Shown here piece after piece: positions 18,252 to 26,714 of a stretch of 64,000 bases of DNA. The position numbers and the translations under genes are program-made. The notes under the pieces were generated by a model that worked only from the letters and a program-made list of their open reading frames with translations, had not been told where the DNA came from and searched no databases. Every line of letters starts with the position of its first letter. Within the stretch, counting starts at the first letter, position 1. The stretch is from TMP-7 sp038212445. Lineage in GTDB: Bacteria > Acidobacteriota > Terriglobia > Bryobacterales > Bryobacteraceae. Location of the stretch: contig JBBQUM010000021.1 of the NCBI GenBank assembly GCA_038212445.1, forward strand, positions 62,001 through 126,000, in the 5' to 3' direction.

Positions 18252-18252
18252 C
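18240..18252. other. Junction of two truncated convergent genes (deletion scar)
   Basis: Within about 12 bases the plus-strand DUF4139 frame (ESALR) meets the minus-strand protease frame (DEARTV). Each gene loses family-typical sequence at this point. One deletion spanning the 3' ends of two convergent genes would give this arrangement; an inversion or an assembly join are alternatives. No IS or long repeat is visible at the site. Confidence 0.65.
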
Positions 18253-19098
18253 ACCGTGCGCGCCTCGTCCTCGCTCGAAACGCAGTGATTCGCCGTGAGG
18301 AAGTACGGCTTCAAGTTGTTGTTGGAGGTGGAAACGAGGGAGCCGGAACAGGCTGCCTCGAGCTTCTGCCCGTCCACGTCCACCATAAAGAAGATGTCCG
18401 CCACCATCTTCATTGACTCGTTCCAGTCCGGATAGCAGGAGGCGTCAAGGTGGCAGGATGCGGCCTCGAGCTGACCGGCGAAATTGTAAGGTCCTGATGA
18501 CGCTGCGGCAACAGCCAAAGGTGCCGGCGCTTCCACCGGCGCAGGCTTCACCGCGCGGTGAGTCACTCCGGCAATCTCAAACGGAATGCGTTCTTCAAAA
18601 GGATCCTGCGGCTGGTATTCGACGATGGCCGCGTCGCCAAATACCGTGCCGCTCCAGAATTCGCCGTTACTGAAAGTCCCGCGTCCCGTGTAGGGACCCT
18701 GGACACCCTCAGCACCAGCTTCCGGATAGATCCACACCCGGCCTTCGCCAATCGAAAACCGGCTGAATTGAATGCGCAAACCGAGTGCACCGGGCGACTT
18801 TACTGCGACCCGCCAAACGCGCCGGCCGTCGTTCGCCGTCTCCCATCCACCGTTGGAGGCCATTCCCATAACCATTTCGCGGTGGATGCCAGTGATCGTG
18901 CGTCGACTTCTACTCTCGAAAAGCCCGCGCCCGCTCTGTTAGCGCCGGAAGCCGTACTACTCCGCGCGCCGGCCGTCCCAATAAGGAAGGCATCTCGCGC
19001 GCAAGCTCCCGCTCAGGCATCCGCGATGGCAGCGCTTTCTGCGCCCAAACACCAACGGCCATGAGCACAAAAACTACCAGCGATTTCGCCTGCATCAA
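18240..19098 (-). pseudogene. Trypsin-like exported serine protease gene, frameshifted and truncated after the catalytic His
   Basis: ATG 19098 opens a signal peptide (KSLVVFVLMAVGVWAQ) and propeptide. A frame break at about 18,910 ends this part (ARAFRE, stop). A neighbouring frame continues with TITGIHREMVMGMASNGGWE, a beta-rich prodomain and the protease start (CSGSLVSTSNNNLKPYFLTA-NHC), where the catalytic His is visible. The frame ends nine residues after EDEA (TVSDH, stop at 18240). The catalytic Asp and Ser are missing because the 3' half has been replaced by the DUF4139 gene. It cannot encode an active protease. Confidence 0.78.
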
Positions 19099-19167
19099 AC
19101 TTCTTATCGACGCGTACTAGGAAAGTACAGCTAAGGTAAACCACTGTAAATCCGCTAAAATATCCCT

Positions 19168-19731
19168 TTGCGACTCTTTCTACGACGCTGGACGCCTCCA
19201 TTTACGCGCGCACTGCTGATTGAGAGCGGCTCCCGGACGCTGCTCGAAAATTTCATTCCCTGGATCTACACCACCTTCGGCGCCTCCAGCCAGATCGACG
19301 TCGTCACCTGCTACGGCGGCGCTCCCCGCGGCCTCCACCCCGAAACCAGCCGCGTCTTCAATGTCGCCGACTACGGTGGTCCCGACGGCCGCAGACGCCT
19401 GCTTGCCGACCTCATCGAACGCAACCATACCGTCGCCGCCATTATCTGTTCCGGCGAACCCATCATGACCAAGTGGAAATGGTGGCTCGCCTGGAAACTG
19501 CCCCTGAAATTCCTCGTGCTGAACGAGAACGGCGACTTCTTTTGGATCGATCGCACGCAGTGGCGGCTGCTTGCCCATTTCGTTCTGTTTCGCGCCGGCC
19601 TCACCGGCGAAGGCGCTGCCGCCCACATCGCCGAACTCTTACTGTTCCCTCTAACCCTCGCCTACCTGCTCGCCTTCGCCGGGTGGGTCCATCTGAGGCG
19701 CGCCATTCGCATGAGCCTCGCGAAAACCTAG
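19168..19731 (+). CDS. Hypothetical protein with C-terminal membrane segment
   Basis: 187 residues from TTG 19168. I do not recognise the family. The N-terminal part looks like a soluble Rossmann-type fold (IDVVTCYGGAPRGL, VAAIICSGEPIMTKWKWWLA), and the C-terminal 45 residues contain one or two hydrophobic helices (ELLLFPLTLAYLLAFAGWVH). The pattern ICSGEP...WKLPLKFLVLNENGDFF hints at a glycosyltransferase- or nucleotide-sugar-like core but is not diagnostic. It ends 10 bases before the quinone reductase gene and is likely the first gene of that operon. Confidence 0.55.
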   Translation: MRLFLRRWTPPFTRALLIESGSRTLLENFIPWIYTTFGASSQIDVVTCYGGAPRGLHPETSRVFNVADYGGPDGRRRLLADLIERNHTVAAIICSGEPIMTKWKWWLAWKLPLKFLVLNENGDFFWIDRTQWRLLAHFVLFRAGLTGEGAAAHIAELLLFPLTLAYLLAFAGWVHLRRAIRMSLAKT

Positions 19732-19740
19732 GAGAATTCC

Positions 19741-20709
19741 ATGAAAGCTGTATACGTCGAACAACCCGGCGGTGCCGAAAACCTGAAGTACGGCGACCTC
19801 CCCGATCCGTCACCCAAGGCCGGTCAGGCACGCGTCAAAATCGCCGCCAGCGGCGTCAACTTCATCGACATCTACTTCCGCACCGGCCTCTATAAAGCCG
19901 ACCCGCCCATCGTCCTCGGCATGGAAGGTGCCGGGACTGTCGATGCCATCGGCGAAGGCGTCACCAATGTGAAGGTGGGCGATCGCGTCGCCTACGCCAT
20001 GAATCGCGGCTCTTACGCCGAGTTGGCGGTGGTCCCCGCCTGGCAACTGGTGAAGCTTCCGGACGCTCTCGATTTCCGCCAGGGCGCCGCCACCATGCTC
20101 CAGGGCATGACCGCGCACTACCTCACTCATTCCACCTATCCGCTGAAATCCGGCGATTCCTGCCTCGTTCACGCCGCGGCGGGCGGAGTGGGGCTGATCC
20201 TCTGCCAGTTGGCGAAAAAGCTGGGCGCCACAGTCATCGGGACCGTCGGCAACGCCGCTAAGGCGCAAATGGCCAAGGACGCTGGCGCCGATCACGTCAT
20301 CCTTTATAACGACACCGACTTCCAGCCCGAGGTCAAGAAACTCACCGGCGGACGCGGCGTCGACGTCGTCTACGATTCCGTCGGTGCGTCCACATTCCAG
20401 AAGAGCCTCGACTCGCTGCGCCCCCGCGGCATGATGGTGACGTTTGGCAACGCCAGCGGTCCGGTGCCCGCCATGGAACCGCTCCTCTTGAATCAGAAGG
20501 GTGCGTTGTTCCTCACCCGGCCGTCGCTCGCTTATTACGCAGCCACGCACGAAGAGTTGGCATGGCGCTCCGGCGACCTGTTCAAGTGGATTCAGGACGG
20601 CTCGCTCAAGCTGCACATCGAAAAAACCTACAAACTTGCCGACACCGCCCAAGCCCATCGCGATCTCGAGAGCCGCAAGACCACCGGCAAACTGGTGCTC
20701 GAGCCGTGA
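19741..20709 (+). CDS. qor: NADPH:quinone oxidoreductase (zinc-free MDR family)
   Basis: 322 residues, normal for QOR-type medium-chain reductases. It has the GroES-like N-terminal domain (1-125, GVNFIDIYFRTGLYK) and a Rossmann domain with the NADPH-binding AAAGGVGLILCQLAKKLGA (about 141-159). The structural and catalytic zinc cysteines of alcohol dehydrogenases are absent. It likely reduces quinones or other electrophilic carbonyls in the cytoplasm. The stop overlaps the GTG start of the next gene by 4 bases (GTGA), so the two are translationally coupled. Confidence 0.9.
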   Translation: MKAVYVEQPGGAENLKYGDLPDPSPKAGQARVKIAASGVNFIDIYFRTGLYKADPPIVLGMEGAGTVDAIGEGVTNVKVGDRVAYAMNRGSYAELAVVPAWQLVKLPDALDFRQGAATMLQGMTAHYLTHSTYPLKSGDSCLVHAAAGGVGLILCQLAKKLGATVIGTVGNAAKAQMAKDAGADHVILYNDTDFQPEVKKLTGGRGVDVVYDSVGASTFQKSLDSLRPRGMMVTFGNASGPVPAMEPLLLNQKGALFLTRPSLAYYAATHEELAWRSGDLFKWIQDGSLKLHIEKTYKLADTAQAHRDLESRKTTGKLVLEP

Positions 20710-21767
20710 GACCGGCCGCCCTGGATTTTCGGGCGCTGAAGATCGATGCCTTCCTGGTGACAGGAGCGCACAACGTTCGCTATCTGTCCGGCTACACCGG
20801 CTCAAACGGCATGCTGATCCTCCGCCCCGGCGGAGAGGCTATGTTCTTTACCGATCCCCGGTATGAGATCCAGTCCCATCAGGAGGTTATTGGGGCGCAG
20901 ATCGTCATCGTCCGCACTGGTGGGCTGGCGGCTGCCGCGGCTGCCTGGATGAAGAAGAAGAGAATCAAACGCGCCGGGTTCGAGGGCTCGCGCGTCAGCT
21001 ACCACGAGTATCTTTTCTTCGACGAGAATTCCGGCGGCGCACGATTCCTTCCAGCCGGTCCGCTGATCGAGGGGCAGCGCATGGTGAAGGACGCCGACGA
21101 AATCGACAAGATTCGACGCAGCGTACTTACCAATTCCGCGGCGTTTGACCGCGTTACCAGCAAGATCCACGTCGGCACAACCGAGCGCGACGTGGCCGCG
21201 GAACTCGAGTATCAGATGCGGCGCTTGGGCGCCGAACAGGCCGCTTTCGAGACCATCGTCGCCGCCGGTCCCCGGACCGCGCTCCCCCACGCCCGCCCAA
21301 CTTCCCGTAAGATCGCCAACAATGAACTATTATTAATAGATGTAGGTGCATTCCAGGACGGCTATGCCAGCGACATGACTCGCATGCTGCACTTCGGAAA
21401 AGTCCCTTCAGCGACCGCCAAGATGTATAAAGCCGTACGGGAATCACAATTGGCCGCTATCGACGCGGTTCGTGAAGGCGCGACCGCAGGGTCTGTCGAT
21501 CGCGAGGCGCGCCGAGTGTTGGCAGCCTACGGGCTTGCGGAGAAATTTACGCATTCAACCGGGCATGGCCTCGGGCTCGAAATCCACGAGCCGCCACGCA
21601 TCGGCAGAAAGGATAAGACGCGATTGAGAGCCGGGATGGCGATTACCATCGAGCCCGGCGCTTACATCGAAAATGTCGGCGGAATCCGCATTGAGGATAC
21701 TGTGGTGGTGACTCGCGCAGGCTGCGAAGTGCTCACGCCCACGCCGAAGGAGTTAGTGAAACTCTGA
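20706..21767 (+). CDS. pepQ: Xaa-Pro peptidase, M24 family
   Basis: 353 residues from GTG 20706, chosen because the overlap with the qor stop and the family-like N-terminus (DAFLVTGAHNVRYLSGYTGSN, written here in part) begin there. A creatinase-type N-terminal domain (1-125) precedes the metallopeptidase domain with all five dinuclear metal ligands: Asp in LLIDVGA and YASDMTR, His in STGHGLG, Glu in TIEPGAY and RIEDT. It removes N-terminal residues before proline or splits Xaa-Pro dipeptides. It directly precedes accB with one base between stop and start. Confidence 0.88.
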   Translation: MRPAALDFRALKIDAFLVTGAHNVRYLSGYTGSNGMLILRPGGEAMFFTDPRYEIQSHQEVIGAQIVIVRTGGLAAAAAAWMKKKRIKRAGFEGSRVSYHEYLFFDENSGGARFLPAGPLIEGQRMVKDADEIDKIRRSVLTNSAAFDRVTSKIHVGTTERDVAAELEYQMRRLGAEQAAFETIVAAGPRTALPHARPTSRKIANNELLLIDVGAFQDGYASDMTRMLHFGKVPSATAKMYKAVRESQLAAIDAVREGATAGSVDREARRVLAAYGLAEKFTHSTGHGLGLEIHEPPRIGRKDKTRLRAGMAITIEPGAYIENVGGIRIEDTVVVTRAGCEVLTPTPKELVKL

Positions 21768-21768
21768 A

Positions 21769-22278
21769 ATGACCATAGAAGAGATCAAAGAACTGATCCA
21801 GGTATTTAATGAAAGCGGCGTCTCCGAAATGGAGGTGACGCGAGGCGGAAACGGTCTGCGGCTCAAGCGGGCCAGTGTCGCCATGAGCCAGGAGATTCTG
21901 GTGCCGATGGGCGCGCCCATAATCTCGGCCGCCCCAATCCATGCCTTGCCTTCCACCAGCCCAGCGGCGCCCACCGGAATCAACTCCGGCGCCAACAATG
22001 CCTCGGCGTCGGCCAAACCCGCCACGCTCGAGGAGGGACACGAGTTGGTGAAGAGTCCCATCGTCGGCACCTACTACGACTCCCCGGCGCCAGGGTCTCC
22101 GTCGTTCGTCCGCGTTGGCGACCAGGTGGAACCCGGCCATGTGCTCTGCATCATCGAGTCCATGAAACTGATGAACGAGATCGAGTCCGAAGTGTCGGGC
22201 ACAATCGTCGCGAAGCTGGTCGAAAATGGCCGCCCCGTTGAGTATGGCGAAGCGCTGTTCGCCATCCGGCCCCGATAA
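21769..22278 (+). CDS. accB: Biotin carboxyl carrier protein of acetyl-CoA carboxylase
   Basis: 169 residues. The N-terminus has the TIEEIKELIQVFNESGVSEM pattern of AccB. A Pro/Ala/Ser-rich linker follows (about 45-95), and then the biotinyl domain, with the biotin-acceptor Lys133 in ESMKLMNE. AccB carries the carboxyl group from biotin carboxylase to the carboxyltransferase in the first step of fatty acid synthesis. accC follows after 3 bases. The efp gene that often lies between pepQ and accB in other bacteria is absent. Confidence 0.95.
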   Translation: MTIEEIKELIQVFNESGVSEMEVTRGGNGLRLKRASVAMSQEILVPMGAPIISAAPIHALPSTSPAAPTGINSGANNASASAKPATLEEGHELVKSPIVGTYYDSPAPGSPSFVRVGDQVEPGHVLCIIESMKLMNEIESEVSGTIVAKLVENGRPVEYGEALFAIRPR

Positions 22279-22281
22279 AAC

Positions 22282-23634
22282 ATGTTTGAAAAAGTCCTGA
22301 TCGCCAACCGCGGCGAAATCGCGCTGCGCGTGATCTGCGCATGTAAGGATCTCGGCATCCGCACCGTCGCTGTCTATTCTGAGGCTGATCGCTATAGCCT
22401 CCACGTCCGCTTTGCCGACGAGGCGATCTGCATTGGACCCGCCAAGAGCGCTCGCAGCTACCTCGACATCCCGAGCGTCATCAGCGCCGCCGAAATCACA
22501 AACTCCGACGCCGTCCATCCGGGTTACGGCTTCCTCAGCGAGAATCCCGACTTCGCCGACGTCTGCCAGGCGGTGAAGCTGAAGTTCATCGGTCCCAGGC
22601 CTGAAGTCATCCGCACCATGGGATTCAAGCAGCGCGCCCGCGAGGTTATGGAAGCCGCCGGCGTGCCAATCCTTCCCGGCAGCAAGGGCATTCTGAAGGA
22701 CGCTGCGGAAGCGCTCGACGTGGCTCGCGAAATCGGCCTGCCCGTCATGATCAAGGCGTCGGCTGGCGGCGGCGGGCGCGGCATGCGCATGGTCCGTACT
22801 GAGGAAGAACTGCCGGCCCTTTACGCGCAAGCCCAAGGTGAGGCTGCGGCGGCTTTTTCAAACGGCGACATGTATATGGAGAAGCTGGTGGAGAACCCGC
22901 GCCATATCGAATTTCAGATCCTCGCCGATGAACACGGCAATGTGGAAGTGCTCGGCGAACGCGAGTGCTCCATCCAGCGGCGCCATCAAAAGCTGATCGA
23001 AGAAGCTCCCTCGGTCGCCGTCACCCCGGAATTGCGCAATCGCATCTCTGAAGCGCTCAAGGTGGCTATGCGCGACGCCGGCTATACCAACGCCGGAACC
23101 GCCGAATTCCTTATGGGCGCCGACGGCCAACTGCACTTCATCGAAGTCAACGCGCGAGTGCAAGTCGAGCATCCCGTCACCGAGGCCATCAGCGGCGTCG
23201 ACATCGTCAAAGCGCAGATCATGATCGCCGCCGGCAAGCATCTCGAGGACATCCTGCCGCAGCCGCTCGTGTTGCGCGGACACGCCATCGAGTGCCGCAT
23301 CAATGCCGAACACCCCGAGACCTTTTCGCCGTCGCCTGGACGCATTACCGGGCTCAACCTGCCGGGCGGCATCGGTATCCGCGTCGACACAGCCGCCTAC
23401 ACCGACGGCGTTGTCCCTCCCTACTACGACTCGCTCGTCGCCAAGCTCATAGCCTACGGCACCAACCGTACCGAGGCCATCGCCCGCATGAACCGCGCCC
23501 TCGATATGTTCGTCATCGAAGGCATCCACACCTCGATTCCGCTGCACCAGAGAATTATGATGCACGAGGATTTCATCGCCGGCCGCCTCGACACCGGCTT
23601 CCTCGCCCGCACCAAGCTGGCCGGCGGCAAGTAA
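22282..23634 (+). CDS. accC: Biotin carboxylase subunit of acetyl-CoA carboxylase
   Basis: 450 residues, the standard AccC length. It shows the N-terminal pre-ATP-grasp domain (LIANRGEIALRVICACKDLG), the ATP-grasp glycine loop (SAGGGGRGMRMV, about 160-171), the active-site FIEVNARVQVEHPVTE and the C-terminal domain. It carboxylates biotin on AccB with ATP and bicarbonate. It is the last gene of the qor-pepQ-accB-accC run; the carboxyltransferase genes accA/accD are not in this window. Confidence 0.96.
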   Translation: MFEKVLIANRGEIALRVICACKDLGIRTVAVYSEADRYSLHVRFADEAICIGPAKSARSYLDIPSVISAAEITNSDAVHPGYGFLSENPDFADVCQAVKLKFIGPRPEVIRTMGFKQRAREVMEAAGVPILPGSKGILKDAAEALDVAREIGLPVMIKASAGGGGRGMRMVRTEEELPALYAQAQGEAAAAFSNGDMYMEKLVENPRHIEFQILADEHGNVEVLGERECSIQRRHQKLIEEAPSVAVTPELRNRISEALKVAMRDAGYTNAGTAEFLMGADGQLHFIEVNARVQVEHPVTEAISGVDIVKAQIMIAAGKHLEDILPQPLVLRGHAIECRINAEHPETFSPSPGRITGLNLPGGIGIRVDTAAYTDGVVPPYYDSLVAKLIAYGTNRTEAIARMNRALDMFVIEGIHTSIPLHQRIMMHEDFIAGRLDTGFLARTKLAGGK

Positions 23635-23653
23635 CCCGTCTTAAATTGACCGC

Positions 23654-23682
23654 TTGACAGCCGCAATGCTCCATCGCATACT
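23654..23682 (+). promoter_or_regulatory. Sigma-70-type promoter for the membrane protein/regulator pair
   Basis: TTGACA (23654-23659, a perfect -35), a 17-base spacer and CATACT (23677-23682, a 4/6 -10) precede the gene starting at 23714. It is the best promoter match noticed in the window. It overlaps the ACTAGT repeat at 23680-23685. Confidence 0.65.
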
Positions 23683-23693
23683 AGTTTGCAGTA

Positions 23694-23705
23694 CAGACTA
23701 GTCTG
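23694..23705. promoter_or_regulatory. 12-bp perfect palindrome CAGACTAGTCTG, probable operator
   Basis: The palindrome lies 11 bases after the -10 box, and a related half AGTTTG...CAGACT overlaps it (23683-23699). Position and symmetry suit an operator, most simply for the winged-helix regulator encoded by the second gene (autoregulation). The inner AGACTAGTCT occurs again before purA. Confidence 0.5.
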
Positions 23706-23713
23706 AGTAATTT

Positions 23714-24343
23714 ATGGAACAACTGCCGAACCTCAAGGGCATCGAAACCCGGCCTCAGCGTCACTGGAATGCCGACGGACTTCCGGAACTCATGATGGGA
23801 ATTCTCTGGGCGATTTGGGGAGTCGTGATCCTGGTCCCCGACCTGCTGCCGAAGAACTCCTTGCTGAACACCTTTAAACCCGCCGTCTTCGTGCTGCTGA
23901 TGTTCGGAGGATTTGCATCAAACTGGCTCACCCGCAAACTGAAAATGCGCTACAGCATCCCCCGAACTGGCTATGTCAAAATCGCCCAACCGCGCGGCGC
24001 CGCCTTCATCGGAGCGATTGTGGTGGGCATCGTCATCACCATGATCATTGTCGGACTGGCCTCGTTCCGTCCGGGGCATGGTGACTTGGCCGCGCCAGGC
24101 GGTGCTCTGCTGCTCGCCGCCGGGTTTGTGGTTGGAGCGGTCCGCTACGACATGATTCACTTCTACTGGCTTGCCGGTAGCGCGGTCATCCTCGGCGTCG
24201 CCGTGTCCGCCGCACGCCTCAACTTGACCGAGGGCCTGGCAGCGGTCCTCTTCGGCGTGGGCATCGTCTGTGCCGTTATCGGCGCCTTTCGTTTCCGGGG
24301 GTTCCTCCGCGACAATCCTCCGCAAACCGCCACGCAACTATGA
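23714..24343 (+). CDS. Multi-pass membrane protein, regulator-linked
   Basis: 209 residues with about six hydrophobic helices (LPELMMGILWAIWGVVILVP, then AVFVLLMFGGFASNW, FIGAIVVGIVITMIIVGLA, GGALLLAAGFVVGAV, LAGSAVILGVAV, AAVLFGVGIVCAVIG). No transport or enzyme motif is recognised. It overlaps the following regulator gene by ATGA, so the two are coupled. Integral-membrane protein/winged-helix pairs of this kind are frequent in Acidobacteriota; the function is unknown. Confidence 0.75.
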   Translation: MEQLPNLKGIETRPQRHWNADGLPELMMGILWAIWGVVILVPDLLPKNSLLNTFKPAVFVLLMFGGFASNWLTRKLKMRYSIPRTGYVKIAQPRGAAFIGAIVVGIVITMIIVGLASFRPGHGDLAAPGGALLLAAGFVVGAVRYDMIHFYWLAGSAVILGVAVSAARLNLTEGLAAVLFGVGIVCAVIGAFRFRGFLRDNPPQTATQL

Positions 24344-24645
24344 CACCGGACCGTATGAAAGAGATGCTCGATGTCGATCGTGTAATCCACGAACCCGCTC
24401 GACTCCTCATCGTTGCCCTGCTCGCCGGCGTCGAGGAAGCCGATTTCCTCTACCTGCTCAATCAATCCGGCCTGACCAAGGGAAATCTGTCCAGCCATCT
24501 GGCCAAATTGGAAGAATCCAGGTATGTCCAGATCGAGAAGACCTATCGCGGCAAGGTTCCGCTGACCGTGGTTCAGTTAACGCGTGATGGCCGTGTTGCC
24601 TATCACGGCTACAGGAAGCAGATGAATGGTCTTCTCTCCAAGTAG
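24340..24645 (+). CDS. Small winged-helix transcriptional regulator
   Basis: 101 residues forming one winged helix-turn-helix. The recognition region is SGLTKGNLSSHLAKLEESRYV (about 44-64; one residue longer than usually quoted, key residues Lys47, Ser51, His53, Leu54) and the wing is QIEKTYRGKVPLTVVQLT. The pattern matches the short ArsR/MarR-like 'transcriptional regulator' group that reads a neighbouring membrane protein operon. No metal-binding cysteines of ArsR type are present. It likely represses its own promoter at 23654-23705. Confidence 0.82.
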   Translation: MTPDRMKEMLDVDRVIHEPARLLIVALLAGVEEADFLYLLNQSGLTKGNLSSHLAKLEESRYVQIEKTYRGKVPLTVVQLTRDGRVAYHGYRKQMNGLLSK

Positions 24646-24655
24646 CTGTAAAAAG

Positions 24656-24706
24656 AATCACTTAGGCCAGGCTAAGGTGATTACCCTACGACCCTGAGTT
24701 TTTTTT
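24656..24706 (+). terminator. Possible terminator after the regulator gene
   Basis: AATCACTTAG / CTAAGGTGATT (24656-24682) is a 10-bp stem with one bulged G. An 8-T run follows at 24699-24706, but 16 bases separate stem and T tract, so this is a weak or composite terminator. Confidence 0.4.
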
Positions 24707-24951
24707 CTTGAAATTCCCCTCAAACAGGGGGTACCATTGCAGCGGTACGTGTCCGTCCAGTCGGAGGGATGGCTGTATTCCTCTCCCGATTGCTGTGTGG
24801 GCCTACCAACAGTTTGCACGGGACTTTGTTTGCCCCCTGGGACATTCGATTTCTCGATGCATTGGACCCGGCGACCGTGCCTCCTCCGACCGGTCGCCGG
24901 AGTTTAATTCCTCCTCGCGCTTACGCCCCCATTCGTGGTATCCAAACAGAA

Positions 24952-26712
24952 GTGATTAGATTTTTGTTGGCTGAATTACTCCTGACTTGTATTGCTTCGG
25001 CGCAGCTGGTTTCGCGCGGCGCCCCCATTCCGAAACGCACGAAACCACCGGTCATCTTCGTGAATGGATACCAGGCCGATTGCAGTGGTTCTAGTTTCTC
25101 AGCGACATTCGGACTCGCCGATCAGGTGCTCGCCGCCAATGGAGAGTCCAGCGTGTTCTTCGACAATTGCACTGTCCCCGGCAAGCCCGCCATCGAGGAT
25201 CTTGGCCTGGCCTTCGGAAAGTTTCTCGCGGCGCTCAAGTACGACGACGGCAGCGCCGTGTCGACGGTTGATGTCATCGCTCATAGCATGGGCGGACTCA
25301 TCGTACGTTCGTACCTCGCCGGCAAAGACGCCTCAGGTGCAGTCTACACTCCGCCGGTCGCGTTCCTAATTCGCAAGGTCGTGTTTCTATCGACCCCGCA
25401 CTTCGGCACCGGCCTCGCGACACTGCTCGGTGTCGGCTCAACCGACAAGCAGGTGACCGAGCTCAACAGCGGCAGCAGGTTTTTGTTCGATCTCGGAACC
25501 TGGAATCAGGGTACCGACGACCTGCGCGGTGTCGACGCCATCAGCGTCGCCGGCAATGGCGGCACCGGTTCGCCTCTCGGAACCGGCGTGCCTCGATTTG
25601 ACGATGGTGTGGTGGCGCTCACCAGTAGCTCGCTGCGCTTCTACCTCGCCGGCCGCACCCGCATCCTCACTCTGTGCCACACCGGCCCGGGACTCGTCAC
25701 TCTCGGCGGACTGTGCCCTCCCGGTGAACGCGGCATCGCTGACATCCAAACCGCGAACGACGACAACGCCCGCATCGTGCTTTCTTTCCTCAACGGCACG
25801 GCCGACTGGCGGTCCATCGGCACCGCCGCTGAGAACAACGAATACCTGTCGTCCAATGCCGGACTCGCTCTCGCGGTGAGGTCCGCCGACGATCAAAGCG
25901 TCACCATCGATTCCGTCACCGTCTCCTCGCGAGGCACGTCGAAAAAGCTGAATATCTCGGCCGCGCGCGACGTCGCCTATACCGACCTCATTCCCTCAGG
26001 CGCAGTCGACACTGTGGTCTCTGCCTCCAGCGTGATCCCGCCGAAGTCGCTCGGCGTTGAAGCCGGCGGCTACATGCCCTTCACCATGAAGCCCGGCCCC
26101 TACGTCTACCGCGTGCTGCCTTCAGCCTCCCGGGTCTTCCCGCTGGTTGTGGCGCCGGGAGAAATCGTCTCGGTCTACGGCGACCTCTTGGATCAGGGAC
26201 AGGTACTCATCGGAGGACAGCCGCTCAGGCAGTTCTACAACTCGCCGTCGCAGATCAATGCGCTGATGCCCGACGGCGTCAGCGGGCTCACAAAACTCAC
26301 CGTAAAAACCACCACCGGCAGCCACACCGTCAACATCATGGTGGAAGCCGCCATGCCGTCCATCTACACGCAGAACACCTCTGGCGAAGGTGCGGCCTCG
26401 GCACTGAACGCCGTGACGGCGGCACTGGTAACCGCCGCCGCCCCGCTGCACGCCGGCGACTACTTGTCGCTCTACCTCACCGGACTCGGTGCCACGCAGG
26501 ACCGCGGCGGACTGAGCTATTCAGTGCTCCAGCCTACAGTGACGGTCGGTGGAAAGCCCTGCCTCGTCTCCTATGCCGGACGCGCGCCGCTGTACCCTGG
26601 CCTAGACCAGATTAACTGTCAGATTCCTTCTGGTATCAGTGCCGGTGCCGCAGAGGTGGTTGTCACCTCCGGCTTACGTTCCAGCAATCGCCCGACGGTG
26701 GCAATTCAGTAG
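24952..26712 (+). CDS. Exported lipase-like alpha/beta hydrolase with TIGR03437 C-terminal domain
   Basis: 586 residues from GTG 24952, chosen because a signal peptide (IRFLLAELLLTCIASAQ) starts there; the open frame extends upstream to 24769 without signal-like sequence. Residues about 20-280 form an alpha/beta hydrolase with the oxyanion PPVIFVNGYQADC and the nucleophile elbow VIAHSMGGLIVRSYL, typical of triacylglycerol lipases and PGAP1-like esterases. A linker domain follows. The last ~190 residues are the Solibacter-type C-terminal module (VVAPGEIVSVYG, LYLTGLGATQDRGG, LYPGLDQINCQIPSGIS). It is likely exported and surface-attached; the substrate is unknown. Confidence 0.78.
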   Translation: MIRFLLAELLLTCIASAQLVSRGAPIPKRTKPPVIFVNGYQADCSGSSFSATFGLADQVLAANGESSVFFDNCTVPGKPAIEDLGLAFGKFLAALKYDDGSAVSTVDVIAHSMGGLIVRSYLAGKDASGAVYTPPVAFLIRKVVFLSTPHFGTGLATLLGVGSTDKQVTELNSGSRFLFDLGTWNQGTDDLRGVDAISVAGNGGTGSPLGTGVPRFDDGVVALTSSSLRFYLAGRTRILTLCHTGPGLVTLGGLCPPGERGIADIQTANDDNARIVLSFLNGTADWRSIGTAAENNEYLSSNAGLALAVRSADDQSVTIDSVTVSSRGTSKKLNISAARDVAYTDLIPSGAVDTVVSASSVIPPKSLGVEAGGYMPFTMKPGPYVYRVLPSASRVFPLVVAPGEIVSVYGDLLDQGQVLIGGQPLRQFYNSPSQINALMPDGVSGLTKLTVKTTTGSHTVNIMVEAAMPSIYTQNTSGEGAASALNAVTAALVTAAAPLHAGDYLSLYLTGLGATQDRGGLSYSVLQPTVTVGGKPCLVSYAGRAPLYPGLDQINCQIPSGISAGAAEVVVTSGLRSSNRPTVAIQ

Positions 26713-26714
26713 CG

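Noticed and set aside
16181..19098. Reading the fragments at 16181-18416 and 18240-19098 as separate small functional genes
   Set aside because: The fragments join into two known families when frames are corrected, and the last 55 codons of the plus-strand fragment are only antisense of the protease.
21733..22836. Minus-strand open frame of 367 codons across accB/accC
   Set aside because: Both accB and accC are unmistakable on the plus strand, and the antisense product is Gly/Asp/His-rich without a domain.
24769..24951. Upstream extension of the lipase-like protein
   Set aside because: The 61 extra codons lack a signal peptide, whereas a good one starts at GTG 24952.
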